64,000 bases of DNA from an uncultured Chitinophagales bacterium (lineage in GTDB: Bacteria; Bacteroidota; Bacteroidia; Chitinophagales; JAHDHT01), in NCBI GenBank assembly GCA_938023075.1, contig CALHDG010000130.1, forward strand, positions 19,851 to 83,850. Reading direction: 5' to 3'. Position numbers and translations under genes: made by a program. How positions within the stretch are numbered: position 1 is the first letter of the stretch; each line of letters opens with the position of its first letter. Below are positions 26,717 to 37,186 of this stretch, piece after piece. The notes under the pieces are model-generated. The model worked only from the letters and a program-made list of their open reading frames with translations, was not told where the DNA came from and searched no databases.

Positions 26717-29062
26717 TTGCAAACCCGAAGTAAATATATAGTTAGCATAACCGCTGTTGTTTTTATTGTAGTCATCATCCTATTTGTGGTGCTACATCAT
26801 GCTTGTCCTTTAAAACTTGATATACCGCATTCAACTATTATTACTGATCAGCAAGGAAAGATGCTTCATGCCTATCTCTCTGCCGATGAAAAGTGGCGGA
26901 TGAAAACCGACCTGCACGAAATTTCTCCAACCTTAAAAAAAGCGATTATTCATAAGGAGGACAAATATTTTTATTATCACTTTGGCATTAATCCATTTGC
27001 CATTGTAAGAGCTTTGGGTAACAATCTTATAAAAGGCAAACGAACTAGTGGTGCTTCTACCATTACTATGCAAGTCGCACGTTTATTGAATCCTAAAGAG
27101 CGAACTTATCGTAATAAAATTATTGAAATGTTTCGCGCCCTTCAATTGGAGTTAGGGTTTAGTAAAGATGAAATTTTACAATTGTACTTAAACTTAGTGC
27201 CTTATGGTGGCAATATTGAAGGGGTAAAAGCCGCTGCTCATATTTATTGCAACAAAGCACCTAATCATTTAAGTTTGGCTGAAATTACTATTTTATCCAT
27301 CATACCCAACAGACCAACAAGTTTACAGCCGGGCAAAAACGATGATTTTTTAATAAAAGAACGCGACAAATGGTTGAGGCGTTTTAAAGCCGATCATTTG
27401 TTTGATGAAGACTTTATTCAAGATGCCATAGATGAAGGATTTTTGGCGCAACGCTTTCCTATTCCTCGCCATGCCCCTCATTTTAGTCGTAAATTGAATG
27501 CAGAAAATAATAAAACATCTCAACAAAAACCATATATCACATCAAATAAAGCAGCCCATATAAAAAGCACATTAGATTTACAAGTACAACTACCTGTTGA
27601 AGACATCGTTCAAAATTATACACGCCGGTTAAATAGTTATCATATACATAACACAGCTGTTTTAGTTATTGACAATGCTACTGCTGAGGTAAGGGCTTAT
27701 GTAGGAAGTTCCAATTTTTATAATGATAACGACGGTGGTCAAGTAGATGGCGTTCAAGCAATCCGTTCGCCGGGCAGTACTTTAAAACCACTAATTTATG
27801 CACAAGGTTTTGATGCAGGGTTAATTAGCCCCAAACTAAAAATTGCCGATTTACCGGTTGACTTTTCAGGTTATAGTCCAACCAATTACAGTGATACTTA
27901 TAATGGTATGGTTACCGTTGAACAAGCCTTACAACAGTCGTTAAATATACCGGCAGTTAAAGTGCTTAACAACATTGGTATACCAACTTTAATGGAACAA
28001 TTTAAAGCGATGCATTTTCAACAACTATTAAAAGATGAAAAAAAGTTAGGTCTATCTTTAGCTCTCGGAGGTTGTGGTGTTAGTTTGTTTGAGTTGACCG
28101 CCATGTATACTGCTTTTGCTAATCAGGGCATTTACCGTCCGTTGCAATATATGCAGTCTGCCGATAAGGAATTGTTTGACTATGAAATGGTGAGTCCTTC
28201 TGCTGCTTTTTTGATCACAGAAATTTTGACCGATTTAAACCGACCAGATTTTAGCAACAACTTAGGCAACATTGCCAACTTGCCTAAAATTGCCTGGAAA
28301 ACCGGCACCTCATATGGTAGAAAAGATGCTTGGAGTATTGGCTATAACAAAGCCTATACCGTTGGTGTTTGGGTGGGTAACTTTTCTGCAAAAGGTGTAC
28401 CCGAATTGACTGGGGCAGATATGGCAACACCTTTATTATTTAGTGTATTTAAACAAATTGCCAAGCGTAATGACGAATGGAATTTTCCAACTGCTGAGTT
28501 AAAACACACCTGGGTTTGTAGCGAGACCGGTTTACTACCTGCCGCAACTTGTGACCATCAAATCTTAGATTTTCATTTGCCTTTAATTACCCAACATAGG
28601 GTTTGCAATCATTTAATTGATGTTGCGGTTAATCATCAAGAAGACCTTAGTTATTGTAAACATTGTTTACCCAAAGCAGCTCAATTTAAAACAAAAACTT
28701 ACCAAAATTATAGTCCTGAACAGTTGGCTTTTCATGAAAACTCTAGTCAGCCTTATGATAAAATACCCTTACACAACCCACAATGTGAACGCTTTTATGC
28801 GGATGAACAGCTTAAAATTGTATCACCTAAAGCCAATATCAATTATTACTTTTTAAAAGATGATAATGAAGAAATTTTGTTAGAAAGCCATCTTGCTGCC
28901 GATGTACAACAGGTGTATTGGTATATTAATGATGCCTATTACACTGCTGCAAAAAGAGATAAGCCTACCTTTTTTAAACCCATAGCCGGTAAAAATAAAA
29001 TTACCTGCGTAGATGATAAAGGCAGGAAAAGCAGTTTGTTTATTGAGGTTAGTTATTTGTGA
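26717..29062 (+). CDS. pbpC: penicillin-binding protein 1C
   Basis: Transglycosylase EDKYFYYHFGINPFAIVRALGNNLIKGKRTSGASTITMQVARLL; transpeptidase SPGSTLKPLIYAQGF; C-terminal BiPBP region. Confidence 0.94.
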   Translation: MQTRSKYIVSITAVVFIVVIILFVVLHHACPLKLDIPHSTIITDQQGKMLHAYLSADEKWRMKTDLHEISPTLKKAIIHKEDKYFYYHFGINPFAIVRALGNNLIKGKRTSGASTITMQVARLLNPKERTYRNKIIEMFRALQLELGFSKDEILQLYLNLVPYGGNIEGVKAAAHIYCNKAPNHLSLAEITILSIIPNRPTSLQPGKNDDFLIKERDKWLRRFKADHLFDEDFIQDAIDEGFLAQRFPIPRHAPHFSRKLNAENNKTSQQKPYITSNKAAHIKSTLDLQVQLPVEDIVQNYTRRLNSYHIHNTAVLVIDNATAEVRAYVGSSNFYNDNDGGQVDGVQAIRSPGSTLKPLIYAQGFDAGLISPKLKIADLPVDFSGYSPTNYSDTYNGMVTVEQALQQSLNIPAVKVLNNIGIPTLMEQFKAMHFQQLLKDEKKLGLSLALGGCGVSLFELTAMYTAFANQGIYRPLQYMQSADKELFDYEMVSPSAAFLITEILTDLNRPDFSNNLGNIANLPKIAWKTGTSYGRKDAWSIGYNKAYTVGVWVGNFSAKGVPELTGADMATPLLFSVFKQIAKRNDEWNFPTAELKHTWVCSETGLLPAATCDHQILDFHLPLITQHRVCNHLIDVAVNHQEDLSYCKHCLPKAAQFKTKTYQNYSPEQLAFHENSSQPYDKIPLHNPQCERFYADEQLKIVSPKANINYYFLKDDNEEILLESHLAADVQQVYWYINDAYYTAAKRDKPTFFKPIAGKNKITCVDDKGRKSSLFIEVSYL

Positions 29063-29177
29063 TCTTTTCATAAAAAGAACATAAATCATTAATGTTGAAC
29101 TTTTGAATAAAAATGATATATTTACCTTTAATTAAATGTATAAATTCAAATATTTATTAATGATTTAACTATAACAA

Positions 29178-29840
29178 ATGAAAAATATTAAAATTGAAGA
29201 TTCATTTAGGAAAGTCATTCCTACTGTGAGACTTGGTGTAATGCAAGGCAAAGTTATTTTCGAGAAAAAAAATGAAGACTTATGGTTAGAAATAAACAAC
29301 TACACAAACAGCCTTTTCCTAGAAATGACTAAAGAAGAAATTAAATTAATTCCAAGAATTAGTGACTCAAGATTGGCTTATAAAAAACTTGGTAAAAAGT
29401 CAAGTGATGGATATGACATTTCATCAGAGGCACTTTTAAAAAGAGTATTTTCAGGCAAAAATCTATTCAATATTAATAACATTGTTGATACATCTCAACT
29501 TCTTTCAATAATGAGCAGGCTATCAATAGGAATATACGATTTAGACAAAATTGAAGGCGATATAACATTTAAAATTGGTAGTAATGAAGACACCTATAAA
29601 TCATTAGGTAAAGGAATGCTAAAGTCAGAGAAATTGCCGATTCTCGTCGACCAAACCGGAGGATTCGGTAGTCCCACCTCAGATTCTGTAAGAACTTGTA
29701 TTAGTGAAAATACTAAAAGAGTAATTATGATTATGATGGTATTTTCTGTAATAAATTTGGATAATATACTTACTATTAGCAAAAATTACTATAAGCGATA
29801 CGCAAATTTATTGGAAGGACAAATAGACATAATCCAATGA
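29178..29840 (+). CDS. B3/B4 (PheRS beta editing-like) domain protein
   Basis: DSRLAYKKLGKK...SSEALLKRVFSGKNLFNINNIVDTSQLLSIMSRLSIGIYDLDKIEGDITFKIG matches the B3/4 layout. Confidence 0.75.
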   Translation: MKNIKIEDSFRKVIPTVRLGVMQGKVIFEKKNEDLWLEINNYTNSLFLEMTKEEIKLIPRISDSRLAYKKLGKKSSDGYDISSEALLKRVFSGKNLFNINNIVDTSQLLSIMSRLSIGIYDLDKIEGDITFKIGSNEDTYKSLGKGMLKSEKLPILVDQTGGFGSPTSDSVRTCISENTKRVIMIMMVFSVINLDNILTISKNYYKRYANLLEGQIDIIQ

Positions 29841-31495
29841 CGACATTTAATGAAAAGAATGATTTGAAAATCTTACTGTCCCAAAGCTTAACTGCAACAG
29901 TTATAAAACTTGGGTCTATTACAAACAACACTAATTTTTATAAAGAATATAAATTCCTTCAAAAAGAATTTGTAAATCTCGAGTTAGAACTAATAAAAGA
30001 AAAAATTGATAGAGAGTCTTATGAAAATTTTTTTGATAATTTAAGAATTAAAGTGTTAGATTTAATTGAAAAGCTTCCAATTGGAATTTTAAGATCAAAT
30101 TTATATTTGAATGAAGTTGGATTAGATGATATAAAAAGAAAGTTTGAAAACAATTTGGTAGAACTTGGGTTGCTAAGCAATATTAAATTATATGGAAAAG
30201 ACCTTGCATTAGAAAGCTATATAAATGGTATAAAAAAATGCAATAAAAGATTTCTCACTACAAGTTTTTTAGATTCCAATTTCTGGTATGACGAAAATTG
30301 GAATATAGTTCATGAGAATAATCAACTTCAGACAAGAATATCAAATTCAAAAGACCCAGAGAGCGGTCTGTATAGATTGTTTATAATTCCTGAAAGCATT
30401 TCATCATACATTAGTAAACGAGTTGATTTTGCCTTATCTCAAGAAAAAGTTGGTAATGAAAAACCTTTAAAGCGAATTATGGATAGTAAGGAAAATCTGT
30501 CAAATTTTGTTGATAAAATAGAAATGAAAATTATTGAGGAGAATGAAATTCCAAAAAGCTTTAGAGATTTACATGGTTTAATTGGAAAAAGAGAATTAGC
30601 ATTGTATGATGATTTTCGTTTTGACCAATTCAATCTAAATGAGAATAGACAAATTGAAGATATTGAAATATGTACGAAATTTGACGAAAAATTTTATACA
30701 AAAAAAGAACATTTTAATAAAAATTTCAAAAAAGTTTGGGAATCGGCATCAGCAGTATCTGTTAAGGAATATATAAAAATGATTAACGAAGAAATTGCAG
30801 AGCAAAAAACAGAAAAGATTGATTATGAATCAAATTGGTTGTTAAAATATGATGCTTATGTTGCCAATGACAATCATATACTAACTTCTGAAATAGGATC
30901 TGTAACTTCATATTTGGAAGTATATTTAAAAGCATATTGTAATGGGAAGCCATTTAAGAACTACTTAGACATAGGAGTCTGCACAGGAAGATACCCTATT
31001 GCATTAAGAAATGGAAAATTAGTGAAAAATATTTTAACTGTCGACTCCGATTCAGATGTTGAAATATTTATGAATACCTATCGAAAAGATATTCCTTTTA
31101 TTAGACACGACATTAGACATAGTGATATACGTAATATGATAAAAAAGAAGTTTGACCTGATTACATGTATGCTTGGAACAATCTGTCATTTTGGATTAAA
31201 TATAAAAAAAGATAAATATGCAAATAAAACAGGGCTTGAAAAAGCTTTAATAAATATCGATCATCTTTTAAATATAGATGGTCTTTTAATTATTTCGTCT
31301 TGGCAAGACTGGGATGTTTTAAAGAATGGCAAGTTAAAACTATATTCTGATAACCAAATTTCAATTTTAAAGGAAAACAATCCCAGTCAAGAAAAGCTTA
31401 AAAAAATTTTAGATAATGGAAATAGTATGTATAGTTTCATTGACAAACTATATGATCCATTTTTTGATATTTATGTAATAAAAAAAATTAAATAG
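29837..31495 (+). CDS. multidomain protein: effector-associated-domain-like N-terminus, middle sensor-like region, C-terminal class I SAM methyltransferase
   Basis: MTase motif I YLDIGVCTGRYPI, motif II VDSD, motif IV FDLITCMLGTICHFG; N-terminus LKILLSQSLTATVIKLGS...LELELIKEKIDRESYENFFDNLRIKVLDLIEKLP; ATGA overlap with the upstream gene. Confidence 0.65.
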   Translation: MTTFNEKNDLKILLSQSLTATVIKLGSITNNTNFYKEYKFLQKEFVNLELELIKEKIDRESYENFFDNLRIKVLDLIEKLPIGILRSNLYLNEVGLDDIKRKFENNLVELGLLSNIKLYGKDLALESYINGIKKCNKRFLTTSFLDSNFWYDENWNIVHENNQLQTRISNSKDPESGLYRLFIIPESISSYISKRVDFALSQEKVGNEKPLKRIMDSKENLSNFVDKIEMKIIEENEIPKSFRDLHGLIGKRELALYDDFRFDQFNLNENRQIEDIEICTKFDEKFYTKKEHFNKNFKKVWESASAVSVKEYIKMINEEIAEQKTEKIDYESNWLLKYDAYVANDNHILTSEIGSVTSYLEVYLKAYCNGKPFKNYLDIGVCTGRYPIALRNGKLVKNILTVDSDSDVEIFMNTYRKDIPFIRHDIRHSDIRNMIKKKFDLITCMLGTICHFGLNIKKDKYANKTGLEKALINIDHLLNIDGLLIISSWQDWDVLKNGKLKLYSDNQISILKENNPSQEKLKKILDNGNSMYSFIDKLYDPFFDIYVIKKIK

Positions 31496-31640
31496 GTTAA
31501 ACAAAATCGAACAATTTCTATTTAGCTTTTAATGAACTATTTACTTAAAGCAATTCACTTTGTATAGAACTTAGTTCAAAGTTACGTTGCTTATTATCTT
31601 TGTTATTTAAAACAATATCCGTATTTTTATTCCAATCAAG

Positions 31641-33377
31641 TTGCATATGAATTTTAGTCGATTATTTGATTTACCGGATTACCAAAGGCAGGTTAATGCC
31701 TTAGACGATATGCTGGCTTCAAAGCAAAACGGCAAATGGACAAAGTATGCTACTAAGCAGGTTATCAACACTGTCAATCAGTTGAGTATTGCCTTATTGG
31801 AAATCAATATTCAGCCAGGCGATATGATTGCCTTAGTTAGCGATGGCAGACCGGAGTGGAATATCATTGATTTTGCGATTCAACAAACCGGTGCGATTGT
31901 GGTGCCTATTTATCCGACAATTTCGGTTAGTGAGTATAGCTATATTTTTAAGGATGCCAATATTAAATATGCCTTTGTTGAAACTGCAGATTTATTTAAC
32001 AAAATAAAAACTGTAGGTGCAGATTGTAGTTCATTAGTAGATATTTTTACAATTGAACCGATAAAAGATGCCAAACATTGGAAGACCTTAATCAATACAC
32101 AGATAGACAAAAACGATTTAAGTTTATTAGAAGGTAGAAAAGGTACAATTAAAGCCAATGACTTGGCAACTATTTTATATACTTCTGGCACTACCGGCAA
32201 CCCTAAAGGGGTAATGCTGTCGCATCAAAATATTATTAGTAATATTAAAGCAACTATTTCTATAGTACCTTTTGAGTTAGGTCAGCGGGCGTTTAGTTTT
32301 TTACCACTTTCGCATATATTTGAACGAATGGTGACTTACTGTTACATGGCTGCGGGTTCACCTATTTATTATGCAACTAATTTAGATAGTATTGGAGAAG
32401 AATTGAAAGAAGTAAAACCGTTCTTTTTTTCCGCAGTACCCCGTTTGTTAGAAAAAGTATATGAATCGATTTTAACGAAGGGAGAAAGCCTGACCGGTTT
32501 TAAAAAAACCTTATTTGATTGGTCGATTAAACTAGCCAATAACTACACCGAGCAAGATGAAAACAGCTTACAGTTAAAAATAGCAAGATGGCTAGTTTTT
32601 AAAAAGTGGAAAGATGCATTAGGCGGCAATGTACTTGGTATTGTTACGGGGGCTGCCGCCCTTAATCCGGTATTGGGTAAAATATTTACGGCAGCCGGCA
32701 TTGTTATTAGAGAGGGTTATGGTTTAACAGAAACTGCACCGGTAATATCTAGTAACCGCTTTGAGCCCGGTGGTTTTAAATTTGGAACGGTTGGTTTACC
32801 AATTCCGGGTGTAGAAGTTAAGTTGGCAGATGATGGGGAAATTTGCATTAAAGGGCCTAATGTGATGTTGGGTTATTACAACTTACCGGAAGAAACGAGT
32901 AAAGCCATTGATGAGGAAGGTTGGTTTCATACCGGCGACATTGGTTGTTGGGAAGATAATCGTTTTTTAAAAATAACGGACCGGAAGAAAGCACTCTTTA
33001 AAACATCGGGTGGCAAATATGTGGCACCGCAAGTAATAGAAAACAAGTTAAAGGAGTCGCCTTTAATTGAACAAGTGATGGTGTTGGGCAACAACCGTAA
33101 ATTTGTATCAGCTTTAATTGTGCCTAATAAAAAATTGTTACACTCCAACTTTTCAAATGATGCGCGTGTAATTAAAAACATCGATGTCCGTGAAAAAATA
33201 GAGGCAGTTATTGAAGAAAAAAATGCATTTTTTGGTCAAACAGAAAAGGTTAAAAAATTTGTTATATTAAACAATGAATGGACGATTGACTCTGGTGAAT
33301 TGACACCTTCGATGAAAGTAAAACGAAAAATAGTTGCTGAAAACAATAAGTATATAATAGAGGGGATGTACGAATAA
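31641..33377 (+). CDS. long-chain fatty-acid--CoA ligase (AMP-forming)
   Basis: ILYTSGTTGNPKGVMLSHQN; GYGLTETAPVIS; WFHTGDIG. Confidence 0.94.
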   Translation: MHMNFSRLFDLPDYQRQVNALDDMLASKQNGKWTKYATKQVINTVNQLSIALLEINIQPGDMIALVSDGRPEWNIIDFAIQQTGAIVVPIYPTISVSEYSYIFKDANIKYAFVETADLFNKIKTVGADCSSLVDIFTIEPIKDAKHWKTLINTQIDKNDLSLLEGRKGTIKANDLATILYTSGTTGNPKGVMLSHQNIISNIKATISIVPFELGQRAFSFLPLSHIFERMVTYCYMAAGSPIYYATNLDSIGEELKEVKPFFFSAVPRLLEKVYESILTKGESLTGFKKTLFDWSIKLANNYTEQDENSLQLKIARWLVFKKWKDALGGNVLGIVTGAAALNPVLGKIFTAAGIVIREGYGLTETAPVISSNRFEPGGFKFGTVGLPIPGVEVKLADDGEICIKGPNVMLGYYNLPEETSKAIDEEGWFHTGDIGCWEDNRFLKITDRKKALFKTSGGKYVAPQVIENKLKESPLIEQVMVLGNNRKFVSALIVPNKKLLHSNFSNDARVIKNIDVREKIEAVIEEKNAFFGQTEKVKKFVILNNEWTIDSGELTPSMKVKRKIVAENNKYIIEGMYE

Positions 33378-33404
33378 TAATTATTAATTTTGGCATTTTG
33401 AATT

Positions 33405-33590
33405 ATGAGTGAGGAATTACAAGAATTACAAAAAGAACTCTGGAGAACCTATCAGATTGTGAAAAGTATTAATGCGGTAGCAGAAACCCGTGCTTTGGAA
33501 GAAGAAGAAAAGGATAAACTTCATTTTTTAATTAAGCAAATACGATCGATACAAGCTGAGATTAAAGAAGAGAAAGCGAAATTAAATTAA
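33405..33590 (+). CDS. 61-aa coiled-coil hypothetical protein
   Basis: Charged heptad-like sequence; ATG 28 nt after the ligase stop. Confidence 0.55.
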   Translation: MSEELQELQKELWRTYQIVKSINAVAETRALEEEEKDKLHFLIKQIRSIQAEIKEEKAKLN

Positions 33591-34118
33591 TACACGGGGT
33601 CTTACTTTAAATAATTCTTCTAAATCAGGCGGTACTCCACCTAAAAAGTCGGTAAAATCGTCAAAATTATCTCTTGTTTTTTTAGAGATGAGATCTTGCA
33701 TGTTTTCAATGATTTGCGTTGATACACAAACAGGCGGCATGCTTGAACTTATTTTATTACCCCTAAAATAGGCGATTATATTACAGCTTTCATAACTAAT
33801 ATAAGGTTGTTTTTGGCTTAATGCTTTTTTAATATTCTCAATATTTAAATCTAAGTATTTGTCAATTACCTGAAAACCTTTGTTCATTTCGCCTTGCTGA
33901 AAATTTTGCATTTTTTCCATTGATTCTTCGGAAATTTCTTTGTATAACTGCTCAATACAATATTGACAAATGGCAAATTCGTGCAGCACATCATTTGGTA
34001 TACAAACCTTTTCAACCAAGTATTCAATAGAACTATCTAACAAAAAACGGTCGCATTTTGAGCAATTGGAAAAAGGTAAATCTTTAACTGTATTATAAAA
34101 AACGGGGGGAATATCCAT
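33582..34118 (-). CDS. hypothetical protein with two CxxC (zinc-ribbon-like) pairs
   Basis: CSKC...CQYC spacing; start and stop clear of neighbours except for a 9-nt convergent overlap. Confidence 0.65.
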   Translation of the reverse strand: MDIPPVFYNTVKDLPFSNCSKCDRFLLDSSIEYLVEKVCIPNDVLHEFAICQYCIEQLYKEISEESMEKMQNFQQGEMNKGFQVIDKYLDLNIENIKKALSQKQPYISYESCNIIAYFRGNKISSSMPPVCVSTQIIENMQDLISKKTRDNFDDFTDFLGGVPPDLEELFKVRPRVLI

Positions 34119-34188
34119 TAAATTTCAATCTTATCTTTAATCAAAAATACTATTTTTATTGATAAAAGATAATTAGAGTAGCAAAAGT

Positions 34189-34419
34189 TAATTACTTAAG
34201 TTTCGGTAGTAAAATAATTGCTGTTCCAATGGAACCTGTTCCATTGTGTTAACAAAAGCATGGCAACTTTACTACAACAAGTGAACAGGTTCACTTGGAT
34301 GATTTTATGCTTTATATGTTGAATTATTCTTTAACCTTATTGTGTACTTCAATTTCCGTAAATAATTTATATTCAAGTTACTATTAAATAAATTCTACTA
34401 CCGAAACTTAAGTTAATTA
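34189..34419. mobile_element. MITE-like element, copy B (about 231 bp, inverted relative to copy A)
   Basis: Reverse complement aligns with 10356-10588 over nearly full length, including TIRs and both internal palindromes. Confidence 0.85.
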
Positions 34420-35705
34420 CAACTATTCTCTATTGGTTCAGTTACAATTTCTTCAATTACTTCATCTACAATTTCGGCAGAGAAATTGGCACTTTTTTTT
34501 ACATCAAAACCATTAGTTAAAGTGATGGCATTAACGGCTTTAAAAACCACCTTTGACGAGAAAAAGATAAAACTGTTCGATTCAATTTCGAAATTGGAAT
34601 TAAATGTTTTTGTACCGGTTATAGTTCGATTATTAATATATTGTACCTCAGGGTCGGGTGGTATTACTTCGGTATTACAGTCTTTGTAAATTTCATCAGC
34701 TGAATTGCAATTGGGTCCATTATTTACAATTTCGTGGTTTATTCTATCCTCAATAACATTGCAAACCATCGTGTTATTGCATATAGTTAATGCAGGATTA
34801 TCTATAATTATTAATTTCCACAAAGGAAAATGATTGACATTTTTAAAGCCCTTTATCGAGTTAAGTTGTTCATTCGATTCTAGCCTTAAAAACTTCCCAA
34901 TTTTTTTTAGATTGAACAAACCATCTACATTTTTAAGCCGTTTGTTTTCTATTATAGAAAAAGTTACGCTAACCAATTCTAAACTATTTAATCCACAAGC
35001 ATTAGAAAGTTTATTATTATAGTTGATACTTACACTGCCGTTAGATGTTTTTAGTTGATTTAATCCATCTAAATTTTCCATAGCATCATTATGGCTAACT
35101 TCTAAACTACCCACTTCTTTTAAGTTATCTAAGCCAATCAAATTTATCATATTGTTATTATAACGAATATTTACGGAGCCTTCTACAATTTGAAGATTGT
35201 CTAATCCTATACAATTTTGTAAACGCCTATTTTCATTAATGAACAATTTGCCGGTTAAGGAAGTTATTTTTTCTAATCCTTCAAAATTTCTAAATGAGGG
35301 GTTAATATCTACTTTTAAACCACCAATTTTTCGAAGACTTTTTAATGCTTTAAAGTTTTCAATTTTTTCATTTTTAAAAAGAAATAATTCTCCACCTATG
35401 GCTTCCAAATTTTCTAAACCTTTTAGTTCTACTAATTCGTTGCAATTTCTAATTTGTAAATTGCCACCCACCGATTTAATGTTTGAAAAAGGACTTAAAT
35501 TAGTTACGAAACTTTCAATAACCACATTACCTTCTATACGGGTACAATTAGGATTATCTGCTTTAAACTGATTTAATTCACCTTGAGACCTAAAAAAATG
35601 ATTGCCTTGTAAACAACTCTGAGCACCTACATTACTTATGCCAATAAATAATATAATAAAAGACAATATCAGTGTGTGTTTTAGCTTTCCACTTGACTTT
35701 TGCAA
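34413..35705 (-). CDS. secreted receptor-L-domain / LRR-like repeat protein
   Basis: Signal peptide; repeated LxGLxNLxxIGGxLxIxxN units. Confidence 0.75.
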   Translation of the reverse strand: MQKSSGKLKHTLILSFIILFIGISNVGAQSCLQGNHFFRSQGELNQFKADNPNCTRIEGNVVIESFVTNLSPFSNIKSVGGNLQIRNCNELVELKGLENLEAIGGELFLFKNEKIENFKALKSLRKIGGLKVDINPSFRNFEGLEKITSLTGKLFINENRRLQNCIGLDNLQIVEGSVNIRYNNNMINLIGLDNLKEVGSLEVSHNDAMENLDGLNQLKTSNGSVSINYNNKLSNACGLNSLELVSVTFSIIENKRLKNVDGLFNLKKIGKFLRLESNEQLNSIKGFKNVNHFPLWKLIIIDNPALTICNNTMVCNVIEDRINHEIVNNGPNCNSADEIYKDCNTEVIPPDPEVQYINNRTITGTKTFNSNFEIESNSFIFFSSKVVFKAVNAITLTNGFDVKKSANFSAEIVDEVIEEIVTEPIENSCN

Positions 35706-35996
35706 AATTGATTAATTAAAATGTTAAAAAATATGTGAATAGCCTGAGGTTGTAAAAATGGTTGGTTTATTCAACACAAGAATTAGATGAAATATAATTC
35801 CATCTCATCCATTATATTAATGAGCATTATTTGATATAAAATACAGTCTATAATTTTGTGAATAGATTATAGAGATACATTTTGATTACAAAGATACAAA
35901 AAAGATTGTAACAAATCTAAAATTAGTGATAATAAATGTATACACGTTAATAAAATCTGTTTTTAATCCTTTTTAAAACAGCTCATTTAACAAAGT

Positions 35997-37169
35997 CTAC
36001 TCTTCTAAAGCCTTTGAACTATACAGCATCAAGGTTGCTAACAAACCCATCATTAAAAGTATAGAACAAGCCGTAATCATCGCCCATTTAAAATTATATA
36101 TATCCAACATCCATCCAACAAAAGGACCAAATAGCGCAAACATTCCTCTTATCAAAAAGCTTTTTATAGAAAGTACTGTAGCTCTTATTTCAGATGCCGT
36201 ATAACGATTAATGTAATCTGTTAAAATGGGTTCTTTTACTCCTCTTATAAAATTAATCAAAAAGAAAAACACCATACCATACACTGCCATTACCCAACCT
36301 GCAATAACCATGCTGAGCATAATGAGCACAAGCATAACCGGCACTAATAACTTAATGTTGATGTTTTTATGAATTTTATCTGATAAAAATGCACCTAATG
36401 CAACGGTTAGATTTAGCGCAGTCCACCAAAACCCAAAATATTTTAAATCAATTCCTATGTCCAATAAATAGGGTTGAATAATCCAAGCTGTGGTTAAAGT
36501 TGCCGTGCCAATTATAGCGGTATACCACAACCACCATTTTACTTTGGTATGATGTTGAACAAATCGTAATACCTTTTTAAAGTTTTTAGTAGTTTCATTG
36601 GCTTTCATTTTAACCCGTTGCGGTTCTTTTAAACTTAATGCTAGTGCTAAACCAATTAATAAAATAACACTATGCAAAAACACCGGGCTGCGTATCCACC
36701 AAGCTGCTAATAAACCCCCAATAATGGCAGCAATGGCTTCTGATATACTTCCGAGTGAGCTTAACCTTCCTTGAAATTTGATAAATTGGTCTTCTTTTTT
36801 ATCGTTTAAAAGGCTATCGTACAATAAAGCACTATCTGCACCAGAAACAAAACTCGCACCAATACCCAAACATATTTCTGTAAAAGCAAAACCCCAAAAA
36901 CTGTTTACAAAACCCATATTCAGCATCCCTAAAAAACCGAAAAACACACCTAATACGATAGACCATTTTCTGCCAAACAAATCACTTAAATAACCCGAAG
37001 GGATTTCCATAACTACTATACTAACCGCCATAATGCTTTGCAACAACATAATCTCCTTCATGTTTAAGCCGCAGCTTTTAAAAAAGGGTACTATAACTGG
37101 CATAATCAACAAAAACCAACGGATGGCTTTTATTGCATAAAGTTTCCAGATGTTACTTTGGTAAGTCAT
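35997..37169 (-). CDS. MFS transporter
   Basis: 12-TM-like pattern; MEIPSGYLSDLFGRKWSIVLG. Confidence 0.9.
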   Translation of the reverse strand: MTYQSNIWKLYAIKAIRWFLLIMPVIVPFFKSCGLNMKEIMLLQSIMAVSIVVMEIPSGYLSDLFGRKWSIVLGVFFGFLGMLNMGFVNSFWGFAFTEICLGIGASFVSGADSALLYDSLLNDKKEDQFIKFQGRLSSLGSISEAIAAIIGGLLAAWWIRSPVFLHSVILLIGLALALSLKEPQRVKMKANETTKNFKKVLRFVQHHTKVKWWLWYTAIIGTATLTTAWIIQPYLLDIGIDLKYFGFWWTALNLTVALGAFLSDKIHKNINIKLLVPVMLVLIMLSMVIAGWVMAVYGMVFFFLINFIRGVKEPILTDYINRYTASEIRATVLSIKSFLIRGMFALFGPFVGWMLDIYNFKWAMITACSILLMMGLLATLMLYSSKALEE

Positions 37170-37186
37170 TGTTGAATTATTGATGA

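Noticed and set aside
35197-35571. 124-aa ORF antisense to the LRR-like gene
   Set aside because: Mirrors the repeat structure of the sense gene; no independent support.
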